In this document: positions 1 to 7,861 of the stretch, one piece after another
Numbering within the stretch: position 1 is the stretch's first letter
Layout: the number at the start of each line of letters is the position of its first letter
Assembly: GCA_002450255.1 (NCBI GenBank)
Contig: DJYW01000024.1
Location: 28,424 to 54,840, forward strand
DNA: 26,417 bases
Source of the DNA: Gammaproteobacteria bacterium UBA6968
GTDB taxonomy: Bacteria > Pseudomonadota > Gammaproteobacteria > Pseudomonadales > Azotimanducaceae
Reading direction: 5' to 3'
Translations under genes and position numbers: made by a program
Notes under the pieces: generated by a model
Told to the model about the DNA's origin: nothing
Database searches by the model: none
The model's input: only the letters and a program-made list of their open reading frames with translations

Positions 1-47
1 CGTCCAGCCCCCGTCCAGTTCCCCGTCCGACCCCCCGTCCAGCTCCC
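1..47. repeat. Degenerate 12-bp tandem repeat at the window edge
   Basis: The core CGTCC recurs at positions 1, 12, 24 and 36, each followed by a C-rich tail, giving a unit of about CGTCCAGYYCCC. The first spacing is 11 bp and the next two are 12 bp. The array is cut by the left end of the window, so its real length is unknown. In + frame 1 the 12-bp units would encode a tetrapeptide of the form V-Q-x-P. Confidence 0.7.
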
Positions 48-189
48 AATTCATGCACAAGTGCCGAGCGAGCATGTCGTTGACCCGGTTCATCGAAGCA
101 AAGAAATGTCACCGCGACTGATCAATCAATCGGAACATCCCTTTAGCATCGCACTATTAGTATCGACAAAGACCATTGAGACTTTTTAA
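1..189 (+). CDS. Possible C-terminal fragment of an unrecognised proline-rich protein
   Basis: Frame 1 is open from the first base to a TAA at 187-189, giving 62 codons with no visible start. The N-terminal part is a Pro/Val/Gln repeat produced by the tandem repeat; the rest is ordinary in composition and ends in TKTIETF. I do not recognise a family. An open run of this length can occur by chance, at roughly 5% for a random frame, and the opposite strand is also partly open, so this is only a candidate. If real, the gene lies upstream of argE on the same strand and ends 111 bp before it. Confidence 0.25.
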   Translation, partial: RPAPVQFPVRPPVQLPIHAQVPSEHVVDPVHRSKEMSPRLINQSEHPFSIALLVSTKTIETF

Positions 190-218
190 CAATGCAATCT
201 CTCCACACTTGCGTCCGT

Positions 219-231
219 GCACATCATGTGC
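219..231. promoter_or_regulatory. Palindrome upstream of argE, possible operator
   Basis: GCACAT and ATGTGC flank a single C, a perfect inverted repeat about 70 bp upstream of the argE start. It does not match the E. coli ARG box, which is AT-rich. The rest of 190-300 shows no gene and no convincing sigma-70 promoter that I can place. Confidence 0.3.
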
Positions 232-300
232 GCGGGCGTTAAACTGCCGATCCTGCCGCAGACTAGCTGCACCGGCGAAATTACTTAGACATCAAGATCA

Positions 301-1455
301 ATGAAAAAATTGCCCAATTTCGATGCCATGCTGAGTCATCTGGTGTCTGAGCCGTCCGTAAGCTCCGTGTCGCCTGACATAGACCGGAGCAACCTGCGCG
401 TGCTCGAACATCTGGCGAATTGGCTAGACGGACTGGGCTTTGCGACCGAACTCATGCCGCTCCCAAACCGACCTGATAAAGCTAACCTGATGGCCACACT
501 TGGCAGCGGTCCTGGCGGTCTGGTCCTAGCGGGACACACAGATACAGTGCCCTGCGACGAGGCTCTGTGGGAATCTGATCCTTTTGCCATCAAAGAAACT
601 GACACCCGTTACTACGGCTTGGGCAGCTGCGATATGAAAGGCTTTTTCCCGGTTGCCCTGCAAGCGGCAGCGGCGATCGACGCCAAAAAGCTGGTCGCGC
701 CAATCACGCTGATCGCGACATCGGATGAAGAATCGTCCATGGCAGGCGGGCGCTATTTGCTCGAACAAGGTCGGCCCAAGGCGGACTATGCAATTATCGG
801 CGAACCCACCGGGTTAAAACCTATTTTTGCGCATAAAGGTGTCGCCATGTTGACCATATCCGTCCAAGGGGCGTCGGGACACTCATCGGACCCAAGTCTT
901 GGTAGCAACGCATTGGATGCGATGCATGCAATCATGCAGGAACTGATTAACCTGCGCCTACGGCTCTCGCAGACCTTCAACAACCCGCACTTTGACGTTG
1001 CTGAACCAACGCTTAACTTGGGCTGTCTGCATGCAGGCGACAATCCCAATCGTATCTGCGGCCACGCCGAACTGCAGTTCGACCTGCGTCTGTTGCCCGG
1101 TATGGATGCCGACATCATTTGCGGCGACATTGAAAAAATCGTCGCAGTAGTTGGTGAACGTCATGGCGTTGTGGCGAAGTTCATGCCAATTTATCCGCCG
1201 ATCCCTGCTTTTGAAACACCACAGAGCAGCGCTTTACTGCAAACGCTCAGTAATTGCTCAGGACAAACCGGAGGCACGGTCGCCTTTGGTACTGAAGCGC
1301 ATTTCTATCAGTCGCTGGGGATGGAGACCATTGTCTTTGGCCCGGGCAGCATTGATCAGGCGCATCAGCCAAATGAGTATTTGCCCAAAGAGCAAGTGGA
1401 AGCGGCCCAGCAAGCCTTAATCACCGCAATCCAACGTTTTTGTATGCAGCCATGA
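301..1455 (+). CDS. argE: Acetylornithine deacetylase (ArgE)
   Basis: ArgE removes the acetyl group from N2-acetyl-ornithine to give ornithine and acetate, step five of the linear arginine pathway; it acts in the cytoplasm. The 384-residue protein is a full-length M20-family metallohydrolase. Visible metal-site motifs are H79 and D81 in GHTDTV, D111 in SCDMKG, the acidic pair E143-E144 in SDEESS, E168 in GEPT, and H355 near the C-terminus in QAHQPNEY. The GHSS segment of the lid/dimerisation domain is present near residues 190-200. The ATG at 301 has only a weak upstream ribosome site. The stop overlaps the start of argA by ATGA, so the two are very likely co-translated. Having both ArgA and ArgE implies the acetyl group is not recycled through ArgJ. 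Confidence 0.96.
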   Translation: MKKLPNFDAMLSHLVSEPSVSSVSPDIDRSNLRVLEHLANWLDGLGFATELMPLPNRPDKANLMATLGSGPGGLVLAGHTDTVPCDEALWESDPFAIKETDTRYYGLGSCDMKGFFPVALQAAAAIDAKKLVAPITLIATSDEESSMAGGRYLLEQGRPKADYAIIGEPTGLKPIFAHKGVAMLTISVQGASGHSSDPSLGSNALDAMHAIMQELINLRLRLSQTFNNPHFDVAEPTLNLGCLHAGDNPNRICGHAELQFDLRLLPGMDADIICGDIEKIVAVVGERHGVVAKFMPIYPPIPAFETPQSSALLQTLSNCSGQTGGTVAFGTEAHFYQSLGMETIVFGPGSIDQAHQPNEYLPKEQVEAAQQALITAIQRFCMQP

Positions 1456-2771
1456 GCACGTCCGATTACACCAGTTGGTTTAGAGGCTCAACGCCCTATA
1501 TTCGCGCCCATCGAGGCAAAACCTTCGTAGTCGTGTTGGGTGGCGAAATCCTGGACCACACTAATCTGACCAACATCGTGCACGATTTGGCGCTGCTACA
1601 TGTGCTCGGCGTAAAACTCGTGTTGAGTTTTGGTGTTCGGCCGCAAGTCGCAGCCCTGTTACCCAAATCCAAAATACATGAACACCGACGTGTCACAGAT
1701 CCAACGGCTATAGATGTGATTACAGCGGCCTGTGGCCAGCAAGCGGCAAAATTGCAGGCGCTGTTTTCAACCGGGTTACCCAATACGCCACTACATAATG
1801 TGGATATAGATGTTGTGCAAGGCAACCTGGTGACCGCGCAACCCATTGGAGTCATCGCTGGGGTAGATCATTTACTGACCGGACGCATGCGTAAATTCAA
1901 CGCCGCGCTCTGCAATCAACTGCTTGATCAAGGCGCTATCGTATTGCTGCCGCCGTTAGGGTTTTCAACAAGTGGCCAAGCTTTTAACCTGGTTGCAGAA
2001 GATCTTGCGTCTAGCGTCAGCCAGGCTTTAGGCGCTGACAAGCTGGTGGTATTCAGCCACGAAGCCGGGCTTGTCGATGCCAGCGAGCAGGCCATAAGCA
2101 CATTAACCACAGCCGCTGCGCCCGCGTATCTGAGCCATTTTTCCGAAACAACGCAAAGGCATCTTAACGCTCTAACAGCTGCAGTAAGTGGTGGGGTTGG
2201 GAAAGGCCATCTCATTTCTTGCACTCTGGACGGTGCCCTACTTGAGGAACTATTTACCGCAGAAGGTAGCGGCACTCAAGTTGTTCCAAATCAAGTCGAA
2301 TCGGTACGACCTGCTAACCTTGAAGACATTTCGGCAATCGTAGAAATCATCCGGCCGCTAGAAGAGCAAGGCATTCTTGTTAAACGTTCGCGGGATCGAC
2401 TGGAACAAGAAATTGACCAGTTCTTAGTTGCTGAAACCGACGGCATTGTCGCCGGCTGTTGCGCCGTTTATCCATCCGAGCAGGATGCAGAACTCGCCTG
2501 TTTAGCGGTACATGAGCGCTTTCGTGACACTGCGGCTAGGCTGACCGAAGGGACTAGCGGTAAGCGCCTGGGCGAACAATTGCTCGCGGCAGCAAAACAG
2601 CGCGCCCTCACGTTATCTGCAACACGTTTATTCGCACTGACCACGCAGTCCCAAGATTGGTTTCTGCAACAAGGATTTACTGAAGCCGATGTAGCCAAAC
2701 TCAGCGATTCAAAGCAGGCGGCCTATAATTGGCAGCGCGGCGCCAAAATTTTGTATTTAAATTTAGACTAG
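1452..2771 (+). CDS. argA: N-acetylglutamate synthase (ArgA)
   Basis: ArgA transfers acetyl from acetyl-CoA to glutamate, the first and usually arginine-inhibited step of arginine synthesis. The start chosen is the ATG at 1452, which overlaps the argE stop and gives 439 residues; a TTG at 1440 would add four residues but lies inside argE and is less likely. Residues 1-275 form the amino-acid-kinase-like domain (VVVLGGE near 26-32, SFGVRPQ near 59-65). Residues 285-439 form the GNAT domain (ELACLAVH at 347-354, FALTTQS at 394-400, WFLQQGF at 403-409). The acetyl-CoA loop after FR (357-358) is about 11 residues longer than the compact SSSRGE form I know from E. coli ArgA. ilvD follows after 26 bp. 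Confidence 0.95.
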   Translation: MSTSDYTSWFRGSTPYIRAHRGKTFVVVLGGEILDHTNLTNIVHDLALLHVLGVKLVLSFGVRPQVAALLPKSKIHEHRRVTDPTAIDVITAACGQQAAKLQALFSTGLPNTPLHNVDIDVVQGNLVTAQPIGVIAGVDHLLTGRMRKFNAALCNQLLDQGAIVLLPPLGFSTSGQAFNLVAEDLASSVSQALGADKLVVFSHEAGLVDASEQAISTLTTAAAPAYLSHFSETTQRHLNALTAAVSGGVGKGHLISCTLDGALLEELFTAEGSGTQVVPNQVESVRPANLEDISAIVEIIRPLEEQGILVKRSRDRLEQEIDQFLVAETDGIVAGCCAVYPSEQDAELACLAVHERFRDTAARLTEGTSGKRLGEQLLAAAKQRALTLSATRLFALTTQSQDWFLQQGFTEADVAKLSDSKQAAYNWQRGAKILYLNLD

Positions 2772-2797
2772 CTAGACCGCTTACGCAGAAGGAAAAA

Positions 2798-4489
2798 ATG
2801 ATGCCTAACGATAACGATGTACCTCGCCCGTATAGCTCTATCGTGGTGGATGGTGTGGAGCAAGCGCCGAGCCGTGCAATGCTATATCCCACCGGATTCA
2901 AACCAGAAGATTTTAAAAAAGCACAGATCGGGATCGCCTCTACTTGGAGCATGGTGACTCCCTGCAATATGCACATTAATACTTTGGCTGACGCCGCCGC
3001 GATGGGTGCTGACGAAGCTGGCGCAAAGTCGGTGTTGTTCAACACCATCACCGTATCTGACGGAATCTCTATGGGCACGCCCGGGATGCGTTATTCACTG
3101 GTCTCACGGGAAGTCATTGCCGATTCGATCGAGACTGTTGTAGGGGCACAAGGATTCGACGGCTTTGTCGCTATTGGTGGCTGTGACAAGAACATGCCGG
3201 CTTGCGCAATTGCTATGGCCAGACTCGATCGCCCCAGCGTGTTTGTTTACGGCGGCACCATCCTGCCCGGCGAACAAAAGCGCGATATCGTTTCCGTGTT
3301 CGAAGCCGTTGGTGGACATGCCGCCGGTACCGTGTCTGACCTCGAGCTTAAAGAGGTTGAATCGACGGCGATCCCTGGCCCAGGGTCTTGTGGTGGCATG
3401 TATACCGCTAACACGATGGCTTCAGCTATCGAGGCATTGGGCTTATCACTGCCAAATAGTTCCGCGCAAAATGCCGTCGGTGACGCCAAACGCCAAGACA
3501 GCTATCAAGCCGGCGCGGCGGTGGCCGAACTGGTGCAACGCGGCATGAAACCCAGCGACATGCTAAGCCTAGAAGCATTCGAGAACGCCATTACCATTTC
3601 TATCGCGCTAGAAGGCTCTACCAACGCCATATTACACCTGTTAGCCATCGCTCACGCAGCAGGCATTCCATTGTCTCTGGATGACTTCACGCGTATCGGT
3701 CAACGCGTACCAGTACTAGCGGATATGCGTCCAGCTGGTCAGTATACGATGAGTGAGTTGATTGAAATCGGTGGTATTCAACCGTTAATGAAGATGTTGC
3801 TCAACGAAGGCCTTTTGCACGGCGACTGTCTCACTGTGACAGGCAAAACACTAGCCGAGAACCTCGCGCCGGTGGCCGACTATCCCGCTGATCAGAAAAT
3901 CATTCGCTCATTCGCTGACCCGATCAAAAAGGACAGTCACTTGGTCATCCTTCGTGGCAACCTGGCACCAGATGGCGCGGTAGGCAAAATTACCGGCCAT
4001 GAGGGTCTGACATTTACAGGCCGAGCACGCTGTTTCCATGGCGAAGAAGCAGCGATGCAAGCAATTATGGCTGGTGATGTGCAGAAAGGTGATGTGGTCG
4101 TGCTGCGGTATGAAGGACCACGAGGTGGGCCTGGCATGCGAGAAATGCTCAGTCCTACCAGTGCCATCAACGGCCGGGGGCTGTCTCAAGATGTCGCAAT
4201 GCTTACTGACGGAAGATTTTCCGGCGGCTCGCGCGGCTTCGTTATTGGGCACGTGACACCGGAGGCGGCACTGGGCGGGCCGATCGCGTTAATTGAAAAC
4301 GGCGACACGATTTCAATTGACGCCGAAGCTCGCGAAATCAAGTTGCATGTAAGCGATGCCGAACTGGAAAGTCGTCGCGCTGCTTGGCAGGCACCCGAGC
4401 CATATACCCGACGTGGGATATTGGCTAAGTACGCCCAACAAGTGAGTTCAGCAAGTGAAGGTGCCGTCACCGATAAGTATTTGGATTAA
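2798..4489 (+). CDS. ilvD: Dihydroxy-acid dehydratase (IlvD)
   Basis: IlvD is an iron-sulfur enzyme that dehydrates 2,3-dihydroxy-isovalerate and its isoleucine-pathway homologue to the 2-keto acids that lead to valine, leucine and isoleucine. The ATG at 2798 is used because AGAAGG sits just upstream; a second ATG follows at 2801. A longer reading from 2729 would overlap argA and lacks family similarity. The protein has 563 residues, typical of the shorter IlvD forms. Three cysteines expected to bind the cluster are visible: C56 in TPCN, C129 in CDKNMPAC and C198 in GSCGGMY. The gene lies 26 bp after argA and may share its transcript. Confidence 0.97.
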   Translation: MMPNDNDVPRPYSSIVVDGVEQAPSRAMLYPTGFKPEDFKKAQIGIASTWSMVTPCNMHINTLADAAAMGADEAGAKSVLFNTITVSDGISMGTPGMRYSLVSREVIADSIETVVGAQGFDGFVAIGGCDKNMPACAIAMARLDRPSVFVYGGTILPGEQKRDIVSVFEAVGGHAAGTVSDLELKEVESTAIPGPGSCGGMYTANTMASAIEALGLSLPNSSAQNAVGDAKRQDSYQAGAAVAELVQRGMKPSDMLSLEAFENAITISIALEGSTNAILHLLAIAHAAGIPLSLDDFTRIGQRVPVLADMRPAGQYTMSELIEIGGIQPLMKMLLNEGLLHGDCLTVTGKTLAENLAPVADYPADQKIIRSFADPIKKDSHLVILRGNLAPDGAVGKITGHEGLTFTGRARCFHGEEAAMQAIMAGDVQKGDVVVLRYEGPRGGPGMREMLSPTSAINGRGLSQDVAMLTDGRFSGGSRGFVIGHVTPEAALGGPIALIENGDTISIDAEAREIKLHVSDAELESRRAAWQAPEPYTRRGILAKYAQQVSSASEGAVTDKYLD

Positions 4490-4494
4490 AGCGA

Positions 4495-4737
4495 TTGCGC
4501 AGAGATAGCCAGACCGCTGGTTGTGCATTATGCAAAGCCGCTTCGTCAATCGACGTCCCAAGCTATCGTTTACAAGTTTGTGCGAAGTGTTGGCATGCAG
4601 CCGCTGCAGGTTGGCCTAGCAACGCTGAGCCAATATTATTTGCCGCACTTGCCAAAGCCGGCTTGCTCATTCCTGATCGGAACGACCAAAATCGACTACC
4701 CCGGGTGTATGCACCACCGAGCGACTATCAGCTCTAA
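4495..4737 (+). CDS. Unrecognised small protein with two CXXC motifs
   Basis: I do not recognise this 80-residue frame. It begins with TTG, six bases after the ilvD stop; no ATG or GTG start is available because a TAA lies in frame at 4474. It carries C10-x2-C13 and C29-x2-C32 with 15 residues between the pairs, the layout of a zinc ribbon or small redox knuckle. A longer segment follows with a predicted helix (FAALAKAGLL) and the end LPRVYAPPSDYQL. Composition looks protein-like, and hairpins begin 12 bp after its stop, as expected for the end of an operon. Against it are the weak ribosome site, the TTG start and the short length. If translated, it is probably coupled to ilvD. It could be a chance frame. 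Confidence 0.4.
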   Translation: MRRDSQTAGCALCKAASSIDVPSYRLQVCAKCWHAAAAGWPSNAEPILFAALAKAGLLIPDRNDQNRLPRVYAPPSDYQL

Positions 4738-4748
4738 GCTGACCTCAT

Positions 4749-4783
4749 GCGAGTGAATGACTCGCTCGTTGCCGGCGAACGAG
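4749..4783. terminator. Two adjoining hairpins, possible terminator between convergent genes
   Basis: GCGAGT (4749-4754) pairs with ACTCGC (4760-4765) across a 5-nt loop. CTCGTT (4765-4770) pairs with AACGAG (4778-4783) across a 7-nt loop. They lie between the + strand ilvD group and the - strand lipoprotein gene. There is no clean T-tract on either side, so intrinsic termination is plausible rather than shown. The rest of 4738-4841 shows nothing. Confidence 0.4.
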
Positions 4784-4841
4784 ATTAACTACGATTTCTT
4801 GCTGGGTGTAATTAATAGGGGGGCTCAACTGAAACACAGGG

Positions 4842-6380
4842 TTAGCTCGTTTCGTTCGCCACGTGTGTAACATCTCCGTCTGGCATGCGTCTGTTGTGGC
4901 TACCAGAGTCCTCTCTCTTGGCAGCATCTCTCTCCGTAGCCTCGCTGTCCATTGCTTCAAGTGCGGCCGTTACGTCTAGCATGCCCCAACCGTGTTTAAC
5001 GCGATCGTAATTTGGAAACTGTCTATTGGCGCTGGTTTTAAGCATTTGCACCAAAATCTTCATGTCGTATCCGTAGCCGCTGCGTTGATTTTTCTCTTCC
5101 ATCAAAGCCAGAGTTGCAGCCACCATCGGCGCCCCCATTGAGTGGCCTGAAAAGATCTGATAGTCCCTTTCATCGAGACGAAACAGCGGCATACCGCGCT
5201 CCGCCACCTTCTCAGTCATGGTCGAAGATACATCATAAGACGGCGTCAAAATGCAGTAATCCGCTGCTAGGCGTCCGCACGTATTCAGTGGGGTATGCAA
5301 AGAAGGCATAGACGGTCTAACAGTATTTGTTGTTGAGTCCTGATCCGGTTGCCGTGGTCGCTTAGCAGTATCGTTCATCACGTCGCTGGGCACAGCGAGC
5401 ACCACACTTAGCCACAGGCCTGGATCAACGTTGGATGCCAAACTAGGCAGAGCATTAAGCAATGAGCTGCGATCTTCAAAAAGGTTATTGCTTTCAGTCG
5501 TGATGTAAACGCCGTCGGCTCGCTGAAAACGGGCGATCGCTTTGGTCAAATCTCGCCATTCCAGCGATTTCTGTAGAAACGGGGCAGTCCTCACAAAGTC
5601 CTCGTCACTAGAGGCCACAGCGACCCGGTCTAGAATCACCGCATCTGCCGGATCTACCAGGCGCACCAAGCCAGCGCTTACTATTTTTGACATGCTGTTA
5701 TCGTGAGACTCAAGGGCTTTGCGTATTTCCGTCATCGACAAATCTTGCAGTGGACCACCGTGTTGCAGGCGCACTGCCGGCGTTTCAATATTGAAACTAC
5801 CTGTCGCGATACGGCTAATACCCCTGTTAGTGATGCCGTCGATTGCCGTGGCCGCAGCTATGATAATTTGCTGCATGGAGTCGCCAGCAGCGGCATCCCA
5901 ACCTGTTCGAACAAACTCTGCCGCTTGTTCGTATACACCGATGTCATAAACATCCATACGTGCACCGCAGGCGATGCCCTGTATGCCTTTGCCATCGCAG
6001 TTTGCTGCGATAATCCCGGCAATGTGAGTGCCATGACCCGAATTGGCACCATATTTCTCGAACAGCATCGGCTCAGATCCGATGCCAGGCAGCAGCTCTC
6101 CGCGGCTTACAAAGCTGTTAAATTGCTTTGCTATGCGCCCCTCAAGATCAGGGTGATTGGGATCTACGATTTCCCCTACGATTGCAATGCGTACGCCGGT
6201 GCCACTCAGGTCCCCAGAGGTAACCACTGGCGGAACCCTGATTTCACGAAATTGATGAAGCCTTTTGCTTTCGGGAAGCGCCGAGACCTCATCGTCAGCC
6301 GGTACAATTTCGAGTTGCTCCGTACACGCGGTTAGGCCAATCGCAGCAATTAATAAAACTAACACTTTACTTGTGGTCAT
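4842..6380 (-). CDS. Subtilisin-like (S8) lipoprotein, catalytic Asp missing
   Basis: The start is the ATG at 6380, with an AAGGAAG ribosome site and an immediate lipoprotein signal: a basic N-terminus, a hydrophobic stretch and the lipobox LTAC with C19. That gives 512 residues anchored in an envelope membrane. The peptidase fold is visible as three blocks. The Asp block reads IAIVGEIVDPNHPDL (65-79), where the catalytic Asp position is Gly69. The His block GHGTHIAG has H116. The Ser block GHSMGAPMVAA has S414. N298 in TESNN may be the oxyanion Asn. The stretch from 300 to 400 is not conserved enough for me to interpret. The C-terminal 40 residues are charged and low in complexity. No beta-barrel follows, unlike autotransporter S8 proteases. 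It may be a pseudoprotease or a protease with a displaced acid. The gene stands 407 bp from hemE. Confidence 0.8.
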   Translation of the reverse strand: MTTSKVLVLLIAAIGLTACTEQLEIVPADDEVSALPESKRLHQFREIRVPPVVTSGDLSGTGVRIAIVGEIVDPNHPDLEGRIAKQFNSFVSRGELLPGIGSEPMLFEKYGANSGHGTHIAGIIAANCDGKGIQGIACGARMDVYDIGVYEQAAEFVRTGWDAAAGDSMQQIIIAAATAIDGITNRGISRIATGSFNIETPAVRLQHGGPLQDLSMTEIRKALESHDNSMSKIVSAGLVRLVDPADAVILDRVAVASSDEDFVRTAPFLQKSLEWRDLTKAIARFQRADGVYITTESNNLFEDRSSLLNALPSLASNVDPGLWLSVVLAVPSDVMNDTAKRPRQPDQDSTTNTVRPSMPSLHTPLNTCGRLAADYCILTPSYDVSSTMTEKVAERGMPLFRLDERDYQIFSGHSMGAPMVAATLALMEEKNQRSGYGYDMKILVQMLKTSANRQFPNYDRVKHGWGMLDVTAALEAMDSEATERDAAKREDSGSHNRRMPDGDVTHVANETS

Positions 6381-6392
6381 TACGGACTTCCT

Positions 6393-6409
6393 TTTTTGCT
6401 CAGCAAAAA
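6393..6409 (-). promoter_or_regulatory. Inverted repeat abutting the ribosome site of the S8 lipoprotein gene
   Basis: On the - strand TTTTTGCT and AGCAAAAA flank a single G, a perfect 8-bp inverted repeat. The AGGAAG ribosome site follows directly. Folding in the mRNA, or protein binding in DNA, could modulate expression. The arms are A/T-rich, so the hairpin would be weak. Confidence 0.4.
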
Positions 6410-6477
6410 CAAGTCGCAAGCTCTATTGCGATAGCAGCCCCTAGCTTAGGTTTGCTGATCAAGAGGCAGGCACACTT

Positions 6478-6494
6478 TCCGACCAGAGGTCGGA
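6478..6494. repeat. 7-bp inverted repeat in the leader of the S8 lipoprotein gene
   Basis: TCCGACC and GGTCGGA flank a 3-nt loop. Flanking ACAC/GTGT bases at 6472 and beyond extend the pairing with bulges. It lies about 100 bp upstream of the lipoprotein start. No T-tract follows, so a leader structure or binding site is as likely as a terminator. Confidence 0.45.
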
Positions 6495-6787
6495 GAAAAG
6501 GTGTAAGGAGAGCGCAATAGGAAAAGTCAGGGCGAGGTGAACGGATCCAAGGGAAACAAAGTAATAGCAAACGAAAGAGACTTCTCGAAAATACTGAAGA
6601 TGTTGGAACAAAGACGTTCGCGCAGCGCGCTGTCGTGACAAATCCCGTAACGCGGCGTGTTAAACCTCTATTAGCTTTGCCTACTTTTCGCTAATTTCAT
6701 TCGACGTATTACCGTTGGAATCAGTCAAGGCTTCCCGGCGTGCATGGCAAACAAAAGATTGGAAAATAGAAATAGTTAGATTAAGGT

Positions 6788-7819
6788 TCAGCCGCGCTGA
6801 CCTTGCGAATAGCTTTGCACAAAATCCACCAAAAACTTAACGTTATCCACCGGTGTTTCCGGGATGATCCCGTGGCCGAGATTGAAGATGTGACCCGGAC
6901 GCCCCGCCACCTGATCCAACAACCATTTGCTTTGACTGCGGATTGCGTCGGTATCCGTGCACAACACAATTGGATCCAAATTACCCTGCACCGCAGTGAC
7001 ACCCAACTGATCCCAAGTGCTGACAAGTGGCGTGCGCCAATCGAAAGCAAGCACATCAAACCCCAACGCTTTGACCTCCGGAAGCAGGTGCGCGTTGCCA
7101 GTCCCAAAATAAATGATCGGCACTTGCGCATTCAACGCGTTACGCAATTGCGCCAAATAAGGCGCGACAAATACCTGAAAGTCCTGTGTAGAAAGATTAC
7201 CAACCCAGGTGTCGAAAAGCTGAATAGCATCGACACCTGCGTCTATTTGCATCTGCAGATAACCGGTCAACTGACTGACGAGCTTTGCCATTAGCTGCTG
7301 CCAAAGTATCGGACGCTGGTGCATCATTTTTTTCACAAACACATAGTTGCGCGAGCCTTTGCCCTCAATCGCGTAAGAAGCGAGCGTGAAAGGAGCTCCG
7401 GCGAATCCGATAAGAGCGATATCGCCAGGCAGGTCAGCCAGAATATTCTTGACTGTATGCTCTATATAAGGCGTCGCCTCTTCTGCCGAGGAGCAGGTAA
7501 GTTGCGCGACATCTTGTTCGTGACGCAATGGGTTAGCAAAGACTGGCCCTTCGCCTGGCACATATTCCAAAGACATTCCCATTGGTTCCAGAATCGGCAG
7601 AATGTCCGCGAACATTATCGCCGCATCAACGCCCAGTATGCGTTGCGCATCAAGTGTCGCCGTCGCAGCTTTTTCCGGGTTTTTAAAAAAATCCAGGCTC
7701 GGCATTTGACCCTTCACCTGATGATACTCTGGCATATATCGACCGGCCTGACGATTTAACCAAATTGGCGTATGCGAGGTGGGTTCACCATGGCACGCTT
7801 GCACGAATATTTTTTGCAT
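6788..7819 (-). CDS. hemE: Uroporphyrinogen III decarboxylase (HemE)
   Basis: HemE decarboxylates the four acetate side chains of uroporphyrinogen III to give coproporphyrinogen III in cytoplasmic heme synthesis. The 343-residue protein has the signature RQAGRYMPEY near 23-32 with R23 and R27, D72 in FADILPILEP, LFDTWVG in the middle, and H316 in NLGHGIIPETP. The residue before RQAGRY is Asn where most family members have Met. From memory, the sequence resembles the form with ADILxILEP and FGTG common in Planctomycetes and Acidobacteria more than the E. coli/Pseudomonas form, which has FSDIL and LFTKGGG. It follows fabV by 42 bp on the same strand. A GGAG lies upstream of the ATG. Confidence 0.95.
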   Translation of the reverse strand: MQKIFVQACHGEPTSHTPIWLNRQAGRYMPEYHQVKGQMPSLDFFKNPEKAATATLDAQRILGVDAAIMFADILPILEPMGMSLEYVPGEGPVFANPLRHEQDVAQLTCSSAEEATPYIEHTVKNILADLPGDIALIGFAGAPFTLASYAIEGKGSRNYVFVKKMMHQRPILWQQLMAKLVSQLTGYLQMQIDAGVDAIQLFDTWVGNLSTQDFQVFVAPYLAQLRNALNAQVPIIYFGTGNAHLLPEVKALGFDVLAFDWRTPLVSTWDQLGVTAVQGNLDPIVLCTDTDAIRSQSKWLLDQVAGRPGHIFNLGHGIIPETPVDNVKFLVDFVQSYSQGQRG

Positions 7820-7861
7820 CTAACTTTATTGCTCCGCTTATAGTTCGCTGTAAATCGCCAG

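Larger units (their letters stand above)
6381..6787. other. 407-bp intergenic region between hemE and the S8 lipoprotein gene
   Basis: I see no convincing gene here. A 60-codon - strand frame at 6459-6641 starts with TTG, lacks a ribosome site and resembles nothing I know. The region holds the inverted repeats at 6393-6409 and 6478-6494, a perfect 10-bp palindrome CAGCGCGCTG at 6623-6632, and presumably the promoter of the lipoprotein gene, which I could not place. Confidence 0.6.

Noticed and set aside
1440..1451. A TTG start for argA
   Set aside because: It lies within argE, and the ATG at 1452 with the ATGA overlap is the simpler start.
2729..2797. An N-terminal extension of ilvD
   Set aside because: It overlaps argA and adds sequence unlike other IlvD proteins; the ATG at 2798 has a good ribosome site.
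5703..6335. A 210-codon open frame on the + strand
   Set aside because: It lies fully opposite the S8 lipoprotein gene, whose motifs fix the coding strand, and it has no recognisable domain.
6459..6641. A 60-codon - strand frame in the hemE/lipoprotein gap
   Set aside because: TTG start, no ribosome site and no family resemblance; it also runs through the inverted repeat at 6478-6494.
7319..7759. A 146-codon + strand frame
   Set aside because: It is the antisense shadow of hemE.
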